This document shows, piece by piece, positions 1-8,506 of a DNA stretch of 21,549 bases. The notes beneath the pieces are model-generated. The model ran no database searches and was not told the DNA's origin. It saw nothing but the letters and a program-made list of their open reading frames with translations. A program made the position numbers and the translations under genes. Within the stretch, counting starts at the first letter, position 1; every line of letters starts with the position of its first letter. This stretch comes from Ophiothrix spiculata (taxonomy: Eukaryota; Echinodermata; Ophiuroidea; Amphilepidida; Ophiotrichidae): the NCBI GenBank assembly GCA_000969725.1, contig JXSR01S009113.1; one strand, given 5' to 3'.

Positions 1-12
1 CCCCCCCCCCCC
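1..12. repeat. poly-C run at the window edge
   Basis: Twelve consecutive C residues open the window. This may be a homopolymer tract or the truncated edge of a G/C-run element like the one at 18267-18542. There is too little sequence to the left to decide. Confidence 0.5.
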
Positions 13-1189
13 TGACCAATGATGCCAGATACGCCACTGAGACAAATGGAAAACACGATGTAAACAGATAGAACATGATCATCATCATATATTAAATCTC
101 AGAGTTCCGTAGCATGAAGCTCTAATTGAATTGAAAAGAAACGAATTGAATGGTGTTAACATTTTGTTAGAATGTTAGCTATTATACTTACATCATTATT
201 ATAAGTCTGAAAAAACTGTTAAGGGTTCATTTTTTCCATAAATGCATTAATAGCCACTTGGCTTAGCCTCGTTGATAGCTAATTTGTTTAGTTAACCGCT
301 CATTTCATATCGTAGTTATCGTAACGTTAATCACTCACGACTACATCGCACCATTGTATTCCTATAATTAAAGCATGCTTAAAATAATACGAACAACTTA
401 AATCAGTAATTTGTATAATTCATTCACTTTTATACTATCATAACAACTTCATAACTCCTAAAACAACGTCACACCCTCAACACAATAAATACACCCATTG
501 TTTTAGGTTTTCTCTTCACATTAATCGCACTTCACATTTACAATGAAAAACAAATCAAAACAAAAATCAATTGCAATAAAAATGCAGATCCGCATATTTC
601 AGAGTGGAAGCATATACAAAGTTTAAAAATAAAATAAAGGAGAATATTAAGTAGAGTAATTTTTAGAATCGCTAAAACAGAATATTATAATAAAAACGCA
701 TACAAAACATGAAATAACATCTCTAACATTGTCTAAAAATATTAAACATGCATCTGAATCTTTCAACAATGGACGATAAAGGTAGCGTGAATGCAAGATA
801 CCAAGTGTTAGTTTGAAAAATCGTACCAAGCTCCTTTAAGAAGACAAATAAACATTTATTTTAATAGCGGATAGCCTCATCAATGCACTGTTTTCCCATG
901 AAGATCCTCTGTCTCTGTCCAATACGTTTCTATATAAAAGCAAGTAATATATATCTAATTATTGTTCTTCCAAATTTGTCAACAGTGCCTGCAAAAGTGA
1001 AAGGGTGATATAAATATTTGAAATAATATTAAATTAAATATCCCGTATACCATTTTATCGTGTTTTGTATTTTATCATTGTTTTACTTTGTACTGTCCTT
1101 TTATTTCACTGACAAATCTTAAATTGTGAAACAAAATATGAGACAAGTGAAATCTATCATTTGGTTCAATTTAAGACATCCAGGCACAT
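13..1189. other. no gene recognised; A+T-rich non-coding
   Basis: The stretch is A+T-rich with stops in all frames. The longest reading frame, about 60 codons on the minus strand at 647-829, has no recognisable motif and is compatible with chance. A CCAAT followed 12 bp later by TATATAAAAG lies near 918-940. The spacing is unlike a normal promoter and no coding sequence follows. No tRNA, SINE or clear transposon end was seen here. Confidence 0.6.
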
Positions 1190-1239
1190 TTCGATTTACC
1201 AACTGATTCAATACGTTTTTGTTGCCCCAAACGTGGTTC

Positions 1240-1400
1240 AGTCGTGTGCCGGCAAGAATAAGATTTGTTTACCAAGGAGCTTTGGGATAGCTGGTACGGG
1301 GCCCGGCTCGGGATTGAGGTAGATAGAGTAGATAGCAGATCCACACGCATTCATTACAGCGTATCACTGTGACTGCCCAGAGCGAGAAAAGCGGATTACA
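1240..1400. other. G+C-richer, CpG-containing patch, function unknown
   Basis: This patch is visibly richer in G+C and CpG than the surrounding sequence; it contains GTGCCGGC, ACGGGGCCCGGCTCGGG and AGCGAGAAAAGCGG. It also carries the near-tandem GTAGATAGA/GTAGATAGC. The TGAGGTAG within it matches the let-7 seed, but the following bases do not match let-7 and I see no pairing arm. It could be a regulatory element, an unrecognised old repeat or part of an untranslated exon. Nothing in the sequence chooses between these. Confidence 0.25.
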
Positions 1401-2204
1401 TCCACGTTTCCCATTATAACTGTTACAATGTCGATAGCATCATGCTCATCATGCTATTTCAGAAGCGCAGATGACTACTATACATTTAATGGTACGAGCA
1501 TTTCGGATCACATTTAAACGCCATGCACTCCACTAATTGTAATTATCGGAGAAATCGTAAAAGTCATCTGCTGAAGACATATAGGTTTGACTTTTTGATA
1601 ACATTGTACGAGCTTGATGAATATTCTAACATTTGCACAATTGTTTTCTTGATTACCAAGACACTGTACATTCAACAAATGCTGTTGAAATATCGTTATC
1701 TATCAATGACTTGAATATTTTTTGTTAATGCGTTAAACTTGTAATAATATGAATACATAACACTGCAAAAATGGAGCGTTTGGGATTTTTCTAAATATAA
1801 TTAAGTAAATTTACCCGGGTGTGAAAATCGTCCTTACTCAAGGTTGAGTAAACTTTATCCAACAAAATGAGCGGATAAAGCAATTATTAGTACGTAAGAT
1901 ATGTCTTGGCGATAGACCAGTTTTCAGCAATGTAATTAAAGGAAAGAGACATATCTTTCTTAAAATGACTTCAACACACACGTTTTCAGTAAGCACATCT
2001 TTTCAACCATGCATTCATCGCATGCAATATCGGTAAAAATATTAGATTAACCCTTTCACTGCTTAAAAGAAGCTCACTCCTCAGGTTTTCCGCACACTGC
2101 GGAGACGTTTTGCTATTTGCTGTGCATGTAGCCGTGTCTCATTATTGCGGGAAGCCGGGAGGAAATCAACAACTATTCTATTTTTCTATTAGGATTCTGG
2201 ATTA
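1401..2204. other. no gene recognised; A+T-rich non-coding
   Basis: No supported gene. The 63-codon plus-strand frame at 1523-1714 has no motif and no codon bias I can see. The only structure noted is the pair of short palindromes at 1834-1880. Confidence 0.55.
1834..1880. repeat. two adjacent short inverted repeats
   Basis: TTACTCAA and TTGAGTAA flank a 2-bp centre at 1834-1851. CTTTATCC (1853-1860) and GGATAAAG (1873-1880) flank a 12-bp centre. Both pairs of arms are perfect over 8 bp. Their adjacency suggests two small hairpins or paired protein-binding palindromes. In A+T-rich DNA of this length chance is also possible. Confidence 0.35.
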
Positions 2205-2635
2205 CTTTATTCTTTAGGATCAATGGCATAAGATAATTTGTAAACCAGCGCTTGTGACAAATATGTAACAGCCGGTCGTATATACAGGATATGAATTTTA
2301 CATATAAAAATCACCCACCATCATTTTCATTTATCCTGCATATATCTTCTGTCAATTTGGTAATAAAATTTGCGATCGCTCGAGGGTTTCAGCTTGTCAT
2401 TAAATATGCAAACCGTTATTGATGCATCTCGACTCGGCAAAATTGACTTCTATATATAGTGACAATAAAATATCATCTATATATTACTTACCATCCTTAC
2501 GCATCCATATATTGAAAATACGCTAAATTTTATTAAAATTCGTGTTGTATTGCCGTATGTTAACTGCAGTTATTATCATGACTATATAAATGTTATAAAT
2601 TTGCTGTACTACAGGGTAAATAAACATGGTACGAA
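2205..2635 (+). repeat. diverged duplicated block, copy A (left part)
   Basis: This segment is colinear with 20262-20609 in the same orientation. Shared anchors in order are: TTATT..AGGATCA..GC.TAAGAT (2208-2236 and 20268-20294), CACCATCATTTTCAT (exact, 2316-2330 and 20345-20359), TTTCAGCTTGT (2387-2397 and 20401-20411), GATGCATCTCGACTC against AATGCATCGCGACTC, ACGCATCCATATATTGAAAAT against ACGCATCTGTATATTGGAAAT, and CATGGT just before 2636. Identity is roughly 70-75% in the best parts by eye, with small indels. It may be an old dispersed repeat or a relic of a tandem or segmental duplication. The right end is broken by the DNA element at 2636 and resumes at 4128. Confidence 0.65.
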
Positions 2636-2708
2636 TACACTGTAAAAGGTGTGTTTAGAGAGTAAAGGCAAACACATGTTTAGACAACGAAGTGTTTAAA
2701 GTATTTTT

Positions 2709-2728
2709 TCATTCATTCATTCATTCAA
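2709..2728. repeat. (ATTC)n simple repeat, LINE-A tail
   Basis: About four tandem TCAT/ATTC units lie at the 3' terminus of LINE-A. On the minus strand this reads as a GAAT repeat directly after the polyadenylation-type signal. That is the kind of short-repeat tail known from L2/CR1-type elements in place of a poly-A tail. Confidence 0.85.
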
Positions 2729-2969
2729 ACTTTATTTCAAAATCAAAACAACACAACAGCTTGAAAACTAAAACTTATGCAATACAAACATGATATTGAG
2801 GACGTGCTTGAAAGGCCTGAAAGGCCTGAAGTAAGCATGCCCATTTGAAATAAACAAAAAAAGTTGCATGAACAATACAAACTAAAAAACAAGAAATAGG
2901 GAAGACATACCTTAAAAATAAAAAAAAAACACATACAAAAACATTTGAAACAAAGACTTGCCCCAAAAA

Positions 2970-3985
2970 TTAATTATATTTGCACAACAAATTTGATTTT
3001 AATTGATTTTTAAATAGTTTGATATTTTTACATTGTTTGATACTATTATTCAGAGAATTCCAAAAAACAGGTCCAGAGTTTCGAATGGCAGAATCAGAGA
3101 AAATCTTTTTTGTTAAGTTGATTCTATAATCCTGGGCATTTCTTGTAGAGTAACTGTGTCTTTGTACATGTTTAGTAAAGTAAGTAGAGAATACCTCTGG
3201 AAGAAAATTGTTATGATGTTTATACATAAAAATACCAAGATTCAAATTATATGTATCTTATACATTTAGCACATTGTATTTTAAGAATAGAGGTTCAGTA
3301 TGACTTCTATAGTGACTTTTTGTCACTGTTCTGATCGACCATTTTTGAAGCTTTATAATTTTGTCTAAGTATAGGATTTGCACGTGTTTCCCCATAAAAA
3401 CACACCATAATTTATATAGGGCATTATCAGTGTACAATATAAACATGATAAAGAGTACAATATATATTCAGGAACAAAATGTTTCAATTTAGTCATCATT
3501 CCGGCATTGCGTGCAATTGTTTTTGATATTGCATCAATGTGAGACTTCCAAGTTAAATTTTCATCTATAACAACACCTAAAAACTTAGTTGAACTTACTC
3601 TTTGTAATGACACTCCATCAAGAGCAATATTCAAGGAAGTTTTTTCCTGGTCTGTATTAGTATTATTATAGGAATATTTTGATGTATTGAAGCTAGTACC
3701 GAAAACCATATAGTTTGTTTTACTTGCATTAATTGATAGTTTGTTTGCTTGAAACCAATTGCATATTTCAGCTAGTTCATTGATAATCAAATCAATTTTA
3801 GACGCAATATCCGGATCTGAGAACAAAGTTGTAGTATCATCGGCAAATAAGATAAGTTCAAGTATAGAAGTTGTGTTACCAATGTCATTAACATATAATA
3901 TAAATAATAGGGATCCTAGAATTGACCCTTGAGGAACACCGCATTTGATACCTTTTGGCTCAGAGTCATGCATTTCATTGACACT
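2970..3985 (-). pseudogene. broken reverse transcriptase of LINE-A (RT C-terminal half and C-terminal domain)
   Basis: The encoded protein would copy element RNA into DNA at a nicked target. The reading begins at the truncation (SVNEMHDSEPKG, from about 3985) and gives CGVPQGS (3923-3943). It continues through LLFILYVNDI, the catalytic FADD box (3836-3847), NWFQANKLSINASKTNYMVF, the KFLGVVIDENLTWKSHI motif and YGVFLWGN. A frameshift lies near 3366-3380. The second frame continues with YLDKIIKLQKWSIRTVTKSH and reaches an in-frame TAA at 3258-3260, where a Tyr codon is probable by context. The same frame then runs on through NLGIFMYKHHNNFLPEVF and HSYSTRNAQDYR to a stop at 2970-2972. With one frameshift, one internal stop and no N-terminal half it cannot be functional. 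The second catalytic Asp pair is intact, so decay is moderate. Confidence 0.88.
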
Positions 3986-3986
3986 G

Positions 3987-4100
3987 GTGTTTAGAAATCA
4001 AACATCGATGTTTAGCAATCAAATATTAGTGTTTAGCGAAATGACACTATGATGTTTAATATCAAAACATGTTTACAAAGTGAAGGCAAAAATGTGTTTC
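3987..4100. repeat. imperfect GTTTA-spaced repeats inside the MITE
   Basis: GTTTAG/GTTTA motifs start at 3989, 4010, 4031, 4054 and 4071, with GTTTC at 4096. Spacings are 21, 21, 23, 17 and 25 bp. Between the first copies the sequence is also similar (AGAAATCAAACATCGAT against AGCAATCAAATATTAGT). Across the LINE on the left side the motif is at 2653, 2678 and 2694. The array could be a degenerate minisatellite or subterminal transposase-binding sites. Confidence 0.5.
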
Positions 4101-4127
4101 CTCGCTAAACACAGTTTTTACAGTGTA

Positions 4128-4165
4128 CCGTTGTCATTCGTTGTAGAATATCATTTAAATCTGTT
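4128..4165 (+). repeat. duplicated block, copy A resumed after the MITE
   Basis: Immediately after the MITE the sequence CCGTTGT...GTTGTAGAATATCATTTAAATCTG resembles CCGTGGTAGAATATAATTTTAATCTG at 20610-20635. Joined to the left part ending at 2635, this makes copy A continuous across the insertion site. Further weak colinear anchors occur at 5342-5414: CTGCCGACCT, CATGATAGCA and TGACCTG. They match 20824-20889 in the same order. The intervening 4166-5341 is largely other repeats. Confidence 0.5.
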
Positions 4166-4283
4166 CTCCAAAGCCTCATACGATTTTTCTTCCCTTTTGT
4201 TTTTAATAAAACACAGAGTCGTTAAAAGGGTGAGACTATATCATTTCTTTAACAGAATGTGTATTCAAACGTTTCCAGAGATC

Positions 4284-4420
4284 TGGGCCCATATTCATGC
4301 AACACCACTAACTCCAGTTAGCTGCTAACTCTTTGTCTACCTGTCAAATTTCAACAAGAATACAAAGAGTAAGTTAGCAGCCAACTTGAGTAAACAGTGT
4401 TTCATAAAGACTCACCAGGT
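4284..4420. mobile_element. foldback / imperfect long inverted-repeat element
   Basis: The left arm starts at GGGCCCATATTCATG (about 4285) and runs through AGTTAGCTGCTAACTCTTTGT (4317-4337). Its complement is found at about 4360-4412 (ACAAAGAGTAAGTTAGCAGCC, then AACACTG... read as TTTATGAAACACTG on the minus strand). The inner 20-25 bp pair almost perfectly, apart from one mismatch and a 4-nt indel. The outer part is looser. The loop is about 22 bp. This looks like a hairpin-type MITE that abuts the SINE on its right. No target duplication could be fixed. Confidence 0.5.
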
Positions 4421-4424
4421 ATAC

Positions 4425-4627
4425 ACTGTATGCAGCGCCCCAAGAAGGAGCATTCGCAGGCAATTGGCACAGGGGACCCACGGCTTTACGTGAATGTCCG
4501 ACCACGGAGCAAGTAGAGTAAAGTTACTTGCTCAAGGAAACAAGGAGACGAAAACCGCCCGGCCCGGGACTCGAACCCACAATCTCTGTATTACGAGACC
4601 CGTGCTCTAACCGCTCGACCACGCTCC
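4425..4627 (-). mobile_element. tRNA-derived SINE (SINE-1)
   Basis: On the minus strand the element starts with a tRNA-like head, GGAGCGTGGTCGAGCGGTTA. The A box TGGTCGAGCGG is the complement of 4611-4621. The B box GGTTCGAGTCC is the complement of 4567-4577, 34 bp away, as in a tRNA. These are RNA polymerase III internal promoter elements. After the head comes an unrelated body with CTTGAGCAAGTAACTTTACT and a 3' end around GGGGCGCTGCATACAG. A real tRNA is unlikely: the acceptor arms do not pair and a body follows without a T-run terminator. The exact 3' end and target duplication are uncertain. Confidence 0.75.
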
Positions 4628-4825
4628 AAAGAGCCCTGGAACATATAGACATGGAATAAAGAAAAATATCGATATACATTAACAGAAATCTGACATTCTC
4701 ATCATACGCGCGATTTCATAATTTGTGGGTTAGAGTTGGGTATTGCCGTGTTTGATGCTAGAACCCAAATGCATTTCAGGGCCAAATTCATAACTACTCC
4801 TACAATTGAAGTGCAATTTAAAGGG

Positions 4826-5200
4826 GATCAGTGATACCAGGGGTGGGGGCACTCCATCCCATACATTGGCACGTGTCGTAAGATTACCCCCTTTTTCAAT
4901 GAACCGTCACCCAATGACCCCCTATTATTTGAAGTCCAACCTTATACCCTCTTTTAATGATGTCTTTTATTCATCGTCTGTTTTTTTAAGAATGAACCTA
5001 CCCCTCTTTTGCTCAATTTGTTGATTATATGTTCACTGCTTACAACATTTTGAAAATGAGCGAAGTTTCAAAAATAAAACGGATACCGAATATTGCCGAA
5101 TGACCCCATTCGTTACAACCAGTAGTTCCGAATGATCCAGTTTAACCACCCTCTTCACCGAATGAACCCTGATTTTTGTCACCTATTGCACCTATAGTTT
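4826..5200 (+). repeat. C-rich repeat with about 30-bp CCGAATGA units
   Basis: The stretch has strand-asymmetric C runs (ACCCCC, GACCCCCTA) that break from the local A+T-rich composition. CAATGA(A/C)CC occurs near 4897 and 4911. CCGAATGACCCC (5096), CCGAATGATCC (5128) and CCGAATGAACCC (5158) follow at 32- and 30-bp spacing. It resembles a degenerate minisatellite or a dispersed repeat with a tandem interior. The 72-codon frame at 4806-5024 lies in it and has no motif, so I do not call it coding. Confidence 0.5.
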
Positions 5201-5414
5201 GAAAGCCGGAGACACTAATGAGAATATACCGAGAGTGTATTATTCTTCATATTATTTTCCATACTAATACATTTATGTTGTAATGAAGATGAACTATTTT
5301 CATGCTATTTGTAAAAAATCCATGCAATCTACCAGATGAATCTGCCGACCTTTATACCTACATGATAGCACATAATTATCGACATACAATATTATAGCAT
5401 GATAGCCTGACCTG

Positions 5415-6040
5415 TTCGCCGGCATGTAAACTGAAACACAAAATGGATTTACCATGTTTACCCTATCCGCTCTTCGTGTCTCAACTACTATATAGTACTA
5501 GTCATTTCGTGCAGTCATGTCTGTAGTTTTTTTTTTAACATTCAACATCCCATTTTCCTATTTTGACATGCATGTACTTATTAATATTTCAACATTATGA
5601 ATGTGTAAACACAGTTCTCTTCTCAGAGGAAAAGCATGGAAGCTCTTCGTTGATTCAATTTGCATTCGCCGGTGCGCAATTCCGTCACGAACACGGGAAT
5701 ATAATATTATCCTTTTTAATGCGGAGTTCCCTTATGATTTTAATACTAATTAACACCGTACATATTTTTTTATGTCTAGGCTCTAAGCAGTTTTGATGGA
5801 AAATAAAATGAATTATGAATATGAAAAATACGTTGAAAAAATAAAGCTAGTCAATTGCTTTTCTGAATTTATCCCTATGTTTCTATCCAATTTGTCCAGT
5901 AAATGTTAATGTATTTTGAACAGAGGAGATTTAATGTTTATCAGATCTGAAGCGACCAGAGGAGGGATCAAACGTTAACGATCTTGTGAAGCTTTACTAT
6001 TTACTATTTAAAGATTTATTATGTTCCAGCTCTACAGTGT
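5415..6040. other. no gene recognised
   Basis: No supported gene or repeat. A 77-codon plus-strand frame at 5563-5796 has no recognisable domain and lies in A+T-rich sequence. A short T run is at 5527-5535. Confidence 0.5.
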
Positions 6041-6208
6041 TTCAGTGAATACCTGTATTTTCAATCTTGATTGTTGTTTGTTTGAAATCCACCAGCCTGG
6101 TTTAATACGAACCTTTACTTTTAATAACATAATACATATGCCTTTATTAAGGTAAAGGTCCGTATTAAGCTAGGCTGGTTGATTTCAAACAACTAATTCA
6201 GTGAATAC
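6041..6208. repeat. 12-bp direct repeats flanking the 6078-6193 hairpin
   Basis: TTCAGTGAATAC occurs exactly at 6041-6052 and again at 6197-6208, either side of the hairpin. The right copy sits 3 bp from the hairpin end and the left copy 25 bp away. The asymmetry makes a simple target duplication unlikely. The repeats could be part of a larger element or a local duplication. Confidence 0.5.
6078..6193. mobile_element. 116-bp near-perfect hairpin, MITE-like or hairpin-RNA candidate
   Basis: The arm 6078-6118 (TTGTTTGAAATCCACCAGCC...ACCTTTAC) is the inverted complement of 6152-6192 with 37 of 41 positions matching. Pairing extends inward with one indel (TTTTAATAA against CTTAATAA). The stem is about 50 bp and the loop about 17 nt. 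The known explanation is a palindromic MITE. A transcribed long hairpin could feed small-RNA pathways. Three of the four arm differences are transitions, and two of these would be G-U pairs in at least one transcript orientation. Confidence 0.75.
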
Positions 6209-6211
6209 TGA

Positions 6212-8290
6212 AACTCTTGTGATGGCATAAGAGAGCCTGTGAGATGCTGTGGGTATCATTAATTTTAACAAAAAGCAATTTTTCTATGCTGTAACAATTC
6301 AAAGGGATTTAACACAATACCTTTACCTCAATCATGTCAATTATCATATATAAATGAAGATGGTTAAACAAAACGAAAAAGCTGCGATGCACACTCACAG
6401 TAATCATGGTAATCTCGGGTTTTATGTGCTAGCTTATTATTAGTATTTTGCATACTTCTTATGTGTTAACAATGATTAATAGTATGAAAGCCTTAACCTG
6501 AAGGTTGTTTCATAGTCATTACTATTAATATGCAAAACAGAAAAGACGGGAAAGCAAAATTCAATGTCATCCCCATAATGATGCTGAAAGATGTGTGAAC
6601 GTCATAATTTTCTAATTTGTGTAAATAATGTCTTTCAAGTCCCATGATGTATTTGAGCGACATGACAATCTCACTGGAAAGTTTTGCAATCCGCAATAGC
6701 CATATATAACACGTACTGAAACATCCTTTTTTATTGTTCTTCTTCTTGACTGCATGCAGTTTAGCTTTTTGCGAACATCTGATGCCATATTTTAAAAATA
6801 TGAAATGCAATTTCTATATGCATGAGTTATTCAGCTGACCGTTTGTCAACACACACACACCCACGCAAAAAGACAGTATGACTGAACGTCTAAGACCATT
6901 GGTAAATATATACTAGGATGACGGCAATCATAATAATATTCAATTTCTGGCCGTGTTTACACTTTTCCCAGCTGGGCTGTCAAGATATCATTAATTTAAT
7001 ATGCTTACATTTCTCTTTCTGCATGTTCTGTCTGATAAACGAGGGTTGAAAGAGGAAAATCTTAATTCAAGGTTGTAACATGTGTTATATTTAACACAAG
7101 CGAAGATTTTTTATTCAATCTATTTATATTACCTAAAGAGACAACTAGCTGAGTTTCCACCATGTCAGGGAAGATATTATTAGCCTTCCCACTGCTGTAC
7201 ACTATTTGCGCATGTGTCTCCCGGGATCGAGTGTAATTTAGCGGACGTTGCAGCTGGAATTAGGACGTTGTTAAGCAGTGTTGGGTCATTTGTATTTGCA
7301 AAATTGAACTGTAACAGATTCTACATAAATTATTATCAGTTACACAGAGCATGGCTGGAAAAATGATTCCCACCCTTTAGCGTTTAGAATACCTCTTTAT
7401 TTATGTATAGTGTGTAAACATGTTTATTCAGAATTGATCTTATTGTGCAAGTTTTAAAATGGTGTAATTTATTATTCTTAATGATCAATTTTGTTCTATA
7501 TTTTTCACATGATGAGCATTTTTACCATTGTGTTAAACGTCACCATCATCTCAGCATGAAAAGATCTAATTAATTGAAATTTATATTAAAACGATAATTT
7601 CATAATTATTGGAAATGCTAAACATCAGTAAGCACTTTAAAATCCAAAGTATACGTGAAAAATAGTTCAACATTTTGCATAATTTTGAAATATTACAATA
7701 GAAATGTTCATTCAGATTGAAAATATTACACTATGGTAAAAAATTACACATGAGAAAAATTCTTAATGAAAATGTTTACAAAAACGATAAAGATATGTCC
7801 GCCTTTTTCACGTTTTTGGCCAATGAGTGTGCCTGTGGTCATTGTAATACTAGTATACTAAAAGCTTGTGATGGTTCTGATAATTATTTGTTTGCATATT
7901 TTGTAGGATGCATAATTGACAGTGATTTATTTGTATTTTGCTGTGGCAAATAATTTGTGTCTATTTCAGTGTCAGTCAAGGGCTTAATAAATATCAAATG
8001 ATTGCAAAATTAACAGTTTTCCAACTATAATCAGCGTTGAAACGACGACAAAACATAGGAATCATAAGCTTGGAATCATAGATCTTCAATTCATAGTGAC
8101 GTATCACGAATTTTGTTTGCAAATTCCCAGTAAAGAAAAGACATACTGTCGTATCACCTTTTAACTTATTTTAATATATTTTTGCTGTGTTATACATTTT
8201 TACTGTGTTATACTGTCCAATTGTCCAGTATAATTAAATTTCTAATAAAAGGATGCCGTACTTGTAAACAGCTTGTCGGCAGTTATCTTG
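6212..8290. other. no gene recognised; A+T-rich non-coding
   Basis: No supported gene. Two open frames are noted: 6493-6810 minus (105 codons) and 7717-7953 plus (78 codons). Neither has a recognisable motif. Minor structure is a CA dinucleotide tract at 6848-6862 and a slightly more G+C-rich patch near 7195-7260 with CCCGGG. I see no splice-bounded exon with coding-like composition. Confidence 0.5.
6848..6862. repeat. short (CA)n microsatellite
   Basis: About six AC/CA units in a row, followed by CCCACGC. It is a simple sequence repeat only. Confidence 0.7.
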
Positions 8291-8298
8291 AAAACTCG

Positions 8299-8346
8299 TT
8301 GATATATATTATATATTAACTATTGTGCAAATTGATATATATTATA
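8299..8346. repeat. 15-bp direct repeat
   Basis: TTGATATATATTATA is found exactly at 8299-8313 and 8332-8346, 18 bp apart. The sequence is simple and A+T-rich. Slippage or a small local duplication would explain it. Confidence 0.5.
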
Positions 8347-8506
8347 CTGATCATTTTGTAATTAATAGAGTTGTTAAAAAGCCTTTTAAAATGTTTATTC
8401 TGTAACTCTAAATCTAGTTTCTCCTACTAGATTTATGGTCTGTGTTTGTCAAAGTCAAATTTATGAAAATGTATAGTTTTCTCGAAAATATATTGCAAAG
8501 TAAAAG

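Larger units (their letters stand above)
2701..3986 (-). mobile_element. 5'-truncated L2/CR1-like LINE (LINE-A)
   Basis: This is a minus-strand non-LTR retrotransposon fragment. In element order it carries the C-terminal half of a reverse transcriptase, the post-RT C-terminal region, a 3' UTR, an AATAAAG signal (complement of 2730-2736) and a GAAT tetranucleotide tail (complement of about 2709-2728). The short-repeat tail and RT motifs fit the L2/CR1 group; the related Crack/Daphne lineages are equally possible. The endonuclease domain and the N-terminal RT are missing, so it is a typical 5'-truncated dead copy of about 1.3 kb. A candidate target duplication is GTGTTTAAA (2692-2700) against GTGTTTAGA (3987-3995). 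GTGTTTA also recurs within the host MITE, so this is suggestive only. Confidence 0.85.
2636..4127. mobile_element. MITE-like DNA element with TA target duplication, interrupted by a LINE
   Basis: The left end (CACTGTAAAAGGTGTGTTTAG, 2638-2658) and the right end (complement of 4105-4125, CACTGTAAAAACTGTGTTTAG) match at 19 of 21 positions as terminal inverted repeats. Both are bounded by TA, the expected target duplication for Tc1/mariner-type transposition. No transposase is present. Without the LINE and its duplicated target the element would be only about 200 bp, so it is a non-autonomous MITE. Its interior is an imperfect array of GTTTA motifs. The element at 8749-9258 has a similar CACT.TAA.AA end with TA, so the two may belong to one superfamily. 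Assignment beyond TA-duplicating DNA transposon is uncertain. Confidence 0.7.

Noticed and set aside
918-940. Promoter with CCAAT and TATAAAAG
   Set aside because: The two motifs are only 12 bp apart and no transcript or coding sequence follows. Such words are common in this composition.
1312-1335. let-7 microRNA
   Set aside because: Only the TGAGGTAG seed matches. The remaining mature sequence and the opposite arm are absent.
3987-4100. CRISPR-like array
   Set aside because: The repeats are 5-6 bp cores with degenerate neighbours inside a eukaryotic MITE. There are no conserved long repeats and no cas genes.
4567-4627. A functional tRNA gene on the minus strand
   Set aside because: The A and B boxes are good, but the acceptor arms do not pair, there is no terminator after the tRNA length, and a SINE body follows.
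6493-6810. 105-codon minus-strand open frame as a gene
   Set aside because: It has no recognisable motif, is rich in codons expected from A+T-rich DNA, and shows no splice or promoter context.
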